Origin: Oscillospiraceae bacterium | GTDB lineage: Bacteria; Bacillota; Clostridia; Oscillospirales; Ruminococcaceae | Direction of reading: 5' to 3' | DNA length: 13,849 nucleotides | NCBI GenBank assembly: GCA_031285945.1 | Contig: JAITVF010000023.1 | Span: forward strand, 1-13,849 | Shown here: positions 8,290-13,849 of the stretch, one piece after another | Position numbering within the stretch: the first letter of the stretch is position 1 | Layout of the letters: the number at the start of each line of letters is the position of its first letter | Position numbers and translations under genes: made by a program | Notes under the pieces: generated by a model | Told to the model about the DNA's origin: nothing | Databases searched by the model: none | Seen by the model: only the letters and a program-made list of their open reading frames with translations

Positions 8290-11200
8290 CCTCCCCTGCC
8301 AGCATTTTAAGGGCCTCGGCGGTATCCATCCGGCGTACGGCCCTTGCGGGGTCGCCCTCCTCAAAGCCGCAAAGAGGCGCGTAATCGCAGTATTCGCAGG
8401 GCGAGCGGCCAGCGTACGAGGTAGGCATAGCCGGAATATCGCCCCTTGAGAGCCTCAGCGCCATCTCGGCCACGGTATCCTTAATCCTGCGCGAAAGCCT
8501 GCCCATCTCAGCTTTGCCGGCCAGGGCGGAGCGGCTGTCGGGCGAGCCGTCCTTATTGAGCTTTACCGGGATGAAAACCCCCTTAAGCTCCCGCTCCATC
8601 CCCCTGAGGCACTCCTCGTCGTTTAACAGAAGCCCGTCCATCCTCAGAGCCTTGCGGTGGGCGGCCAGCGCCTCGCTTTCGGGCGAGTCTCTCCCAAGGC
8701 TCACATAGCCGTCCCTCGCCGGGAAATAAAGCACCCCCGCCGGAACCGCGCCCCAAAACCTGCCCTTTTCCTGCTCAGAAAGGGTGAAAAGATATAAAAG
8801 CATCTGTAGATTAAGCCCGTATATAACGTCCTCCAGCCTAAACTCACGAGACCCCGACTTATAGTCCACAACCCTGACATAGCGCCTGCCCTCACGCTCC
8901 ATGACGTCTACCCGGTCCACAAACCCCTCGACACGGACAGTAACCCCGTCGGCCGCCACAAGCTCAAGCGGCTCCGCCTCTCCCCCGCCGCTTATTGGCA
9001 GCTCAAAGGCAACCGGCTCAAATTCGCTCTGGGCGAGCTCCTCGCCCAGGTGGCGCAAAAGCCGCGAGAGCATGTCCGAGAGGCGGGTGTAAAGATAGCC
9101 GAGACGGGTTGGCATAGCCTCCTTTGACGCGACGTGCCCGGTAAGATAGCCGTCGATTACAGAATCGATCTCTTTTTTCATGGCGCGGGAGTCCAGCTCA
9201 AAAAGGGCGCTGCCGTGACGCTGCACCATCACCTGGAGAACATGGTGTATGACGCTGCCCGACTCTAGAGGCGTAAACTCCGCCCTTCTTCTTGGGCGAA
9301 GGCTGAGGCCGTCCTGCGCAAAATAGGAGAAAGCGCAGCGGTGGTATCTTTCCACCCGGGTGGGAGAAAGGACCATACTGGCGCCAAAAAGGGCTTTTGC
9401 AACCGCCGGGTCTTCTATTTTGCGGGGCGCTTTTACCGCCGCGCGCTCCATCCTGTTTAAGGCCTCCAGCCTTTCGTCCTTAAAAAAAGCGAGAAGCGCC
9501 GCCGTTTGTGGGGTATCCTCGCGGTAACGGGCCGCAAGCAGGTCAAAGGCGGCGGCTTCGCAGGTCGCGGACTCCAAAGGGTCGGGTGTATGGGGCATAA
9601 GGCGGGGGAATAGATTCCTCAGGGATGTTATAAGCTCGGAGGGAAAGCACTCCGCCCCGTTCATCTTATTTTTATGGCAGCTCACATAGAGCTCGTGGGA
9701 GGGCAGCGAAACCGCAAAGGCGCAGAAATATTTCTCAAGCACAGCTCTCTGAAGCCCCGGGGCGCCAATTTCCGCGCCCAGCTCGATTATCCGTCGGCGC
9801 TCCTCGTCGGTAAAAACTCCGCCGGAAGAAAAGCTCGCGGGGAATTCACCCTCAACCGCGCCGATCAGAAATACGGCCTTTACCTCTTTGGGGCGAATCC
9901 GGTCCGCCCCTCCCACAAGCACCTGGTCAAGGGTTTGGGGGATAAAGCCCAGCTCCAGCGAGGAAAGGCAAAGCCTGAAGAGCTCGTGGAAACGAGAAGC
10001 CGGCAGGCAGGTCGCGCCCAGCACCGCGCCGAAAATATCCAATATCTCCATAAGCGCGTCCCAGAGCTGCGCGCTTTCATCCAAGAAGACTTCCCGCTCG
10101 CCCGCAGGAAGATCGCCCGCGAATTCAGAAAGCCTCTTTGCGGCCCCGATCCCCTCTAAAAAGGCGTAAACCCCGGCGGCAAAGCCCTCGCCGTCGCACT
10201 GCGCAAGAGCCTCGCGCAGCGCTATAAGGGGCGAGACTACAGCCTTTCGCGTACTGTTGAGGGCTAAAAGAGCGGCCTCGTCCTCCCCGGTCAGGGGGCC
10301 CGCCAGCCCCCGTGGATTATTGCGCCACTCGCCTTCCCAGAGAGCTCCGCGGACGCTCCAGCAGTAGCAGTAATTTTCAAGCCGGGCAACCTCCTCCTCC
10401 GGGAATCCTCCCATAGGCGACTTGGCCCAGGCGAGGACAGCGTCGGTATCAAGGCTTGAGCGTACAGCCTCCAGGGCGCTCATAAGCCCCCCCGCAAGCA
10501 CCGTACTACTCACATCCCGGCGGTCGTCTACAAAATAAGGTATGCTCCGCCGGGCAAAGCTACGCTCCAAAGCCCTCAGATATGGCCCCGTGTCCCGGGC
10601 GACCACAGCTATATCGCGGTAGGCAAAGCCTTTCTTCCTCACAATCTCCGAGATCTTAAGGGCTACATATTCAACCTCCCGCCAGGGGTCGGCGGCCTCG
10701 TGGTAAAAAACGTGCCTCGGCTCCTCCTGTAGGGGCTCGGCCCCTGAGCGCATGAAATGCCCCGCTATACGGCGCGTCTCCCCGTTTTGGGCCCTTTGCG
10801 GCTTTGTGAGATTTACCGGGCTCGCTACAGTTACGCCAGCTTCCTTCGCGTATCTGATAATCCTACCCGCCGCCTGCGCGGGAATAGAAAAAGGCCCGAC
10901 TCCCCCTTCCCGGTCAAAGAGGCCGTCTGCGGTAAAAGCCGCCGTAAACTCCCCCGCCTGAGCGATAAGCGCTTTAAGAAGTAAAAACTCCGCCGCCATA
11001 AAAGTCGCAAAGCCGTCCACAAATATATTTACGCCGCTCATATAGCCGTTTTCTCTCAGAATCGCGGCGGTTTTTACAAGATCGTCGTCAGGGTCCTGGT
11101 AGCCCCGCTCAATAAGCGCGCCGTAAGCGCCGTATAGGGCGCAAAGGTCGTAAAGCTTGTCCCGCAAAGGGCCCTTCTCGCAGCCCGCGGCCACCTCGCC

Positions 11201-11641
11201 GAGCTTTTCGGGGGTAACGCCCGAGGTTTTAAACTCCGCGCAGGCGCTCACCAGCGTCTCGAGAAAAGAGGGATTCAGAGCGCTTTTGCGGTAGACCTTA
11301 AGGCTGTCGCGAAGCTGCTCCGCCGCAAGGGACATAAAGAGATATTTACCCGCCCTTGTAACCGGAGTTCCGGCAAGCCCGCCGTGAAGCCGGCCCACGC
11401 TGTCGCAAAGGCGGGTAAAGCTCAAAACCTCAACGTTAAGCGCGGGGCCCGGGCCAAGCTCCCGCCTCACCAAAAGCTCCGCCTCAAACGAGTATTGCTC
11501 AGGCACTAAGAATATAGACCTCTCGCCCTTTTTAGCCGCGTCCTTAATTTTCTCAAGAAGCAGCGCCGTTTTGCCGCTGCCCGCGCACCCCGTCACTATA
11601 TGAAGCACCTTTTGCTTTTCCCCCGATACAGGCTCGGGCAT
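8264..11641 (-). CDS. addB: ATP-dependent helicase/nuclease subunit B (AddB)
   Basis: AddB is the partner of AddA; it supplies the second nuclease and, in studied Bacillota, recognises Chi. The 1125 residues are near the family norm of about 1150. Walker A GCAGSGKT is at 18-25, followed by the family block IFLVPEQYSFEAELLVRREL. The C-terminal nuclease has GFVDRVD (about 906-912), DYKSG (926-930) and LQMLLYL (about 945). The iron-sulfur cluster cysteines are all present: C769 in RYHRCAFSYF, then C1082, C1085 and C1091 in CEYCDYAPLC (C-x2-C-x5-C). The start is uncertain. ATG at 11641 is the longest reading but has no Shine-Dalgarno and lies inside a 10-bp hairpin. GTG at 11608 would give MLHIVTGCAGSGKT, closer to the short N-termini of known AddB, with GGGGG 11 bases upstream. 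It overlaps addA and forms one operon with it. Confidence 0.95.
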   Translation of the reverse strand: MPEPVSGEKQKVLHIVTGCAGSGKTALLLEKIKDAAKKGERSIFLVPEQYSFEAELLVRRELGPGPALNVEVLSFTRLCDSVGRLHGGLAGTPVTRAGKYLFMSLAAEQLRDSLKVYRKSALNPSFLETLVSACAEFKTSGVTPEKLGEVAAGCEKGPLRDKLYDLCALYGAYGALIERGYQDPDDDLVKTAAILRENGYMSGVNIFVDGFATFMAAEFLLLKALIAQAGEFTAAFTADGLFDREGGVGPFSIPAQAAGRIIRYAKEAGVTVASPVNLTKPQRAQNGETRRIAGHFMRSGAEPLQEEPRHVFYHEAADPWREVEYVALKISEIVRKKGFAYRDIAVVARDTGPYLRALERSFARRSIPYFVDDRRDVSSTVLAGGLMSALEAVRSSLDTDAVLAWAKSPMGGFPEEEVARLENYCYCWSVRGALWEGEWRNNPRGLAGPLTGEDEAALLALNSTRKAVVSPLIALREALAQCDGEGFAAGVYAFLEGIGAAKRLSEFAGDLPAGEREVFLDESAQLWDALMEILDIFGAVLGATCLPASRFHELFRLCLSSLELGFIPQTLDQVLVGGADRIRPKEVKAVFLIGAVEGEFPASFSSGGVFTDEERRRIIELGAEIGAPGLQRAVLEKYFCAFAVSLPSHELYVSCHKNKMNGAECFPSELITSLRNLFPRLMPHTPDPLESATCEAAAFDLLAARYREDTPQTAALLAFFKDERLEALNRMERAAVKAPRKIEDPAVAKALFGASMVLSPTRVERYHRCAFSYFAQDGLSLRPRRRAEFTPLESGSVIHHVLQVMVQRHGSALFELDSRAMKKEIDSVIDGYLTGHVASKEAMPTRLGYLYTRLSDMLSRLLRHLGEELAQSEFEPVAFELPISGGGEAEPLELVAADGVTVRVEGFVDRVDVMEREGRRYVRVVDYKSGSREFRLEDVIYGLNLQMLLYLFTLSEQEKGRFWGAVPAGVLYFPARDGYVSLGRDSPESEALAAHRKALRMDGLLLNDEECLRGMERELKGVFIPVKLNKDGSPDSRSALAGKAEMGRLSRRIKDTVAEMALRLSRGDIPAMPTSYAGRSPCEYCDYAPLCGFEEGDPARAVRRMDTAEALKMLAGEDEALEKLD

Positions 11642-11664
11642 GCCATCTTAAAACGGCATGCCCG
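11635..11664. promoter_or_regulatory. Perfect 10-bp hairpin over the addB start
   Basis: CGGGCATGCC (11635-11644) and GGCATGCCCG (11655-11664) are perfect inverted arms with a 10-base loop. On the minus strand each arm contains an ATG. The first (11659-11657) opens a three-codon frame, ATG CCG TTT TAA, in the addB frame. The second (11641-11639) is the annotated addB start. There is no T-run after the hairpin on either strand, so it is not a typical terminator. It may limit addB translation, or lie upstream of the true GTG start at 11608. Confidence 0.6.
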
Positions 11665-11694
11665 GAGGTATATTTTGGATATATAATATGCTGA

Positions 11695-12270
11695 TTAAAA
11701 ATCGCCGCCCGATTCCTCAGCGGGAAGGGGCACGGGGCGGAAGGTAAAGGTAGCTATATCCTCGCCGCCGTAGCCGAGCTTCATCTTCACTTTTTGAAGC
11801 GCCTCGTCTGGAACGACCTCCACGGCGTCAAAAACTCTGCTCGCCACCGATATGTCGGCGTAGGAATCCCCGTCGGGAACCTCATAGCGAAAATAATAAC
11901 CGGCCCCGCCCTCGCAGACAAAGCGGGCGCATATCTGATTTTGCCCGTTCCTGGAAGCGCCGGTGCGAAAGAATACGGTCAGCGAGCCCGCCGTTTCCCC
12001 CTCCCAGGCCTTCACAAAGGAATCAAAGTCGGACATGTCGCTTACGGTTTCTTCCTCGCTAAGCATTACCGCCAGAGAGCGCAGGTAGTCGTCGTCCTCC
12101 CTGCCGGGGAGAATCGCCGAGCCCAGGTCGTCCATAAACTCCTGGCCCAGCTCCCGCAGTGTCTCAAGCTCGGCCGCGGAGGGCTCCTTAGGCGAGGAGC
12201 AGCCGCAGAGGCAGACAATCGCCGCGAGTAAAAGCAAAGCGCCGGTCCGCCGAATAATATGTACCTTCAT
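11695..12270 (-). CDS. Small lipoprotein of unknown function
   Basis: I do not recognise the family. The 191-residue product starts with a lipoprotein signal: two arginines (IIRR), a hydrophobic core (GALLLLAAIVCL), then a lipobox L-C-G-C with the modified cysteine at about residue 24 and a serine/proline/glutamate-rich tether. It should be lipid-anchored on the outer face of the membrane. The mature part is acidic and soluble with no other membrane segment. It has a helical first half (ELETLRELGQEFMDDLG) and a probably sheet-rich second half (SLTVFFRTG, YYFRYEVPDG, IATFTFRP). I chose ATG at 12270 because GAGGTG stands six bases upstream; the GTG at 12279 lies within that Shine-Dalgarno. It has its own promoter and ends 53 bases before addB on the same strand, so co-transcription is likely. 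A functional link to DNA repair is not shown. Confidence 0.85.
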   Translation of the reverse strand: MKVHIIRRTGALLLLAAIVCLCGCSSPKEPSAAELETLRELGQEFMDDLGSAILPGREDDDYLRSLAVMLSEEETVSDMSDFDSFVKAWEGETAGSLTVFFRTGASRNGQNQICARFVCEGGAGYYFRYEVPDGDSYADISVASRVFDAVEVVPDEALQKVKMKLGYGGEDIATFTFRPVPLPAEESGGDF

Positions 12271-12353
12271 TGAAAGCACCTCGCGCCCTTGTCGTTTTTG
12301 ATGAGAAGTAACGGCAGCTTAACTTCAAAAGACCGCAAAGCGGGCCCGTCGCG

Positions 12354-12399
12354 GGCCGGTTGTTTATACAGGTAATATATATTATGCGGCAGACCGGCC
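12354..12399. promoter_or_regulatory. Inverted repeat GGCCGGT/ACCGGCC around the lipoprotein promoter -10
   Basis: Perfect 7-base arms lie at 12354-12360 and 12393-12399, with 32 bases between. One arm is inside the -35/-10 spacer and the other lies just past the expected transcription start, so the pair encloses the -10 box. It could be an operator for a repressor of the lipoprotein-addBA transcript, or chance in GC-rich DNA. Confidence 0.3.
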
Positions 12400-12409
12400 A
12401 AAAAGTCAA
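12381..12409 (-). promoter_or_regulatory. Predicted sigma-A promoter for the lipoprotein-addB-addA operon
   Basis: On the minus strand TTGACT (12404-12409, 5 of 6) and CATAAT (12381-12386, 5 of 6) are separated by exactly 17 bases. Transcription would start near 12374, leaving a leader of about 100 bases before the lipoprotein ATG at 12270. The upstream side is AT-rich. No other equally good promoter was found before addB. Confidence 0.65.
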
Positions 12410-12418
12410 TAATCTTTG

Positions 12419-12440
12419 AAAATTGGGAGAAAATTGGGAG
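12419..12440. repeat. Perfect 11-bp tandem repeat upstream of the lipoprotein promoter
   Basis: AAAATTGGGAG occurs twice in a row (12419-12429 and 12430-12440). It begins 10 bases upstream of the -35 box of the predicted promoter (minus-strand sense), where activators or UP elements act. Its second copy overlaps the left tip of the candidate MITE, so it may instead be a by-product of insertion or slippage. Confidence 0.7.
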
Positions 12441-12548
12441 TGTCCTATCGAGTTAATAAATATAAAAGATTATTTATATTAAAGTATTTCCCCGCCGGAG
12501 ACGGGGAAATACTTCGCAGAAATAAACAACGCGGTTAAGACACTACCC
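12436..12548. mobile_element. Candidate 113-bp MITE or insertion-sequence remnant
   Basis: The left tip GGGAGTGTC (12436-12444) and right tip GACACTACCC (12539-12548) are imperfect terminal inverted repeats. With gaps the match extends inward about 20 bases: GGGAGTGTCCTATCGAGTT against GGGTAGTGTCTTAACCGCG from the other strand, about 16 matching bases up to the shared GTT. The outer flanks are GAAAATT and GAAAACT, a possible 7-base target duplication with one mismatch. The centre is a 13-bp hairpin. There is no transposase frame. The tips recall insertion sequences such as the IS256 type, but that is from memory and not verified. A diverged regulatory palindrome is the alternative. Confidence 0.35.
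12482..12514. terminator. 13-bp perfect hairpin, possible weak minus-strand terminator
   Basis: AAGTATTTCCCCG (12482-12494) pairs perfectly with CGGGGAAATACTT (12502-12514) around the 7-base loop CCGGAGA. On the minus strand the hairpin is followed by TTTAATATAAATAATCTTTT, which is AT-rich but not a clean T-run, so termination is possible and not certain. The stem's GAAGTATTT sequence recurs upstream in the minus-strand sense (12580-12588) and could compete for the 3' arm. Confidence 0.45.
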
Positions 12549-12590
12549 GAAAACTACGAGCTATACTATTCCGCATTTAAAATACTTCTT

Positions 12591-12629
12591 TCTATTGCTT
12601 CCCCCGCCTCTGGCGGGGGAAGCAATAGA
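12591..12629. terminator. 18-bp perfect hairpin downstream of the oxidoreductase genes
   Basis: TCTATTGCTTCCCCCGCC (12591-12608) pairs perfectly with its complement at 12612-12629 around a 3-base loop. It lies 36 bases past the stop of the gamma-subunit gene, a normal place for a terminator or an mRNA-stabilising hairpin. On the minus strand it is followed by AAGAAGTATTTT, on the plus strand by GTAATATTATAAAAG; neither is a proper U-tract. It may stop transcription poorly and instead protect the 3' end of the oxidoreductase mRNA. Confidence 0.5.
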
Positions 12630-12665
12630 GTAATATTATAAAAGCATTTTATTTGCGGATTAGCA

Positions 12666-13199
12666 TTAGAGGGAATACCCCAGGCGTATGGCGCGCATGT
12701 TGTGCTCAAGAAGATGGGTTTTTGAAGCGGGGACACATTTGCCCACAGCCCTTTCCACTGTCTCCAGGGACGCGAATTCCACGCCCTTGAGCATTCTTCC
12801 AAGAAGAATCATGTTGGCTATGCCCTCGAGATGCTCCTCATTGGAGAGCCTTGTAGCTGGGACGGCGGCAAACCGGACGTCATCTCGCTCACATTTGCGG
12901 TCGATGAGGCTTGAGTCCACAACCACCAGCCCGCCCGGCTTTACCGTATCGATAAACTTATCGTAGGAGGGAATGTTCATTGCTACAAGCACGTCCGGCT
13001 CGGTCACCAGAGGGGAGCCTATGGGCTCGTCGGAAACGCAGACCGAGCAGTTGGCGGTGCCGCCGCGCATTTCGGGCCCGTAGGAGGGAAGCCAGCTTAC
13101 CTCCTTGCCGTCGATAAGGCCGGCGTAGGCCACGACCTTTCCGGTAAACAGGATACCCTGACCGCCGAACCCGGCAAAAATCACGTTTAAACCTGCCAT
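12666..13199 (-). CDS. 2-oxoacid:ferredoxin oxidoreductase, gamma subunit (KorC/VorC/PorG type)
   Basis: This 177-residue protein is the gamma domain of the anaerobic enzymes that oxidatively decarboxylate 2-oxoacids with coenzyme A and ferredoxin. The N-terminal glycine-rich signature [16 protein letters not shown] is followed by [18 protein letters not shown], both diagnostic of the gamma family. Length is normal (about 180). I chose ATG at 13199 because homology starts there and AGGGGAGGGG stands just upstream. A longer frame to 13334 only adds an arginine- and proline-rich shadow of the beta gene. The stop of the beta gene (13201-13203) and this start are one base apart, so the two are translationally coupled. 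The substrate (2-oxoglutarate, branched-chain oxoacid or other) cannot be told from this subunit. Confidence 0.93.
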   Translation of the reverse strand: MAGLNVIFAGFGGQGILFTGKVVAYAGLIDGKEVSWLPSYGPEMRGGTANCSVCVSDEPIGSPLVTEPDVLVAMNIPSYDKFIDTVKPGGLVVVDSSLIDRKCERDDVRFAAVPATRLSNEEHLEGIANMILLGRMLKGVEFASLETVERAVGKCVPASKTHLLEHNMRAIRLGYSL

Positions 13200-13200
13200 C

Positions 13201-13849
<649 letters not shown>

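Larger units (their letters stand above)
12271..12665. other. 395-base gene-free gap rich in palindromes and promoter signals
   Basis: This is the only stretch over 300 bases without a gene. From right to left (minus-strand sense) it holds a -10-like TATAAT (12635-12640), an 18-bp hairpin (12591-12629), a candidate 113-bp MITE (12436-12548) with a 13-bp central hairpin, an 11-bp tandem repeat (12419-12440), a predicted promoter (12381-12409) and a leader of about 100 bases. The leader contains a short hairpin, GGCCCG/CGGGCC (12343-12357). An AT-rich imperfect stem (TTAATAAATA against TATTTATATTAA, about 12453-12480) lies inside the candidate MITE. No ORF with a credible start was found. Confidence 0.7.

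Noticed and set aside
8287..8364. A longer addA start at 8364 adding 25 residues.
   Set aside because: The added residues are arginine- and proline-rich, read out of frame through addB, and family homology begins at MKLLKSWTEAQ.
11661..11750. GGAGGT followed by ATG (11688) on the plus strand as a possible small gene.
   Set aside because: The spacing from GGAGG to ATG is about 18 bases and the frame closes after 19 codons inside the antisense of the lipoprotein gene.

Overview
The window looks like chromosome of an anaerobic, flagellated member of the Bacillota, probably Clostridia; this is inferred from gene content. The evidence is a FliD-FliS-FliT flagellar set, an AddAB (not RecBCD) recombination enzyme, a ClpE-type unfoldase with an N-terminal zinc finger, and a ferredoxin-linked 2-oxoacid oxidoreductase. 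By eye the DNA is moderately GC-rich in the genes and clearly AT-rich in the longer gaps. I see no tRNA, rRNA, CRISPR array, phage gene or transposase gene.

Layout. On the plus strand, 1-2166 holds the tail of a flagellar operon: the 3' part of fliD, then fliS, then a small FliT-like gene that overlaps fliS by 4 bases. A strong hairpin terminator follows at 2200-2237. Everything to the right is on the minus strand. From right to left it reads: the beta and gamma subunits of a KorB/KorC-type 2-oxoacid:ferredoxin oxidoreductase (beta runs off the right edge); a 395-base gap rich in palindromes; a small lipoprotein gene; addB; addA overlapping addB by 26 bases; and a separately promoted clpE that converges on the flagellar operon at the shared terminator.

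How the genes work together. FliS and FliT-like proteins are expected to be export chaperones for flagellin and the FliD cap. AddA and AddB should form one helicase-nuclease that processes double-strand DNA ends for recombination; both show helicase or ATPase motifs plus nuclease motifs, and AddB has the four iron-sulfur cysteines. ClpE should unfold substrates for ClpP. The beta and gamma oxidoreductase genes are one base apart and belong to one complex. The lipoprotein sits 53 bases upstream of addB on the same strand and may share its transcript, but nothing links it to DNA repair in function.

The genes are ordinary. The parts worth a second look are non-coding: a candidate 113-bp mobile-element remnant or MITE in the 12.3-12.7 kb gap; two near-perfect hairpins there (13 and 18 bp stems) without good U-tracts; a perfect 10-bp hairpin covering the annotated addB start, with an ATG in each arm; and inverted repeats around the two predicted minus-strand promoters. 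I found no clear new multi-gene system.
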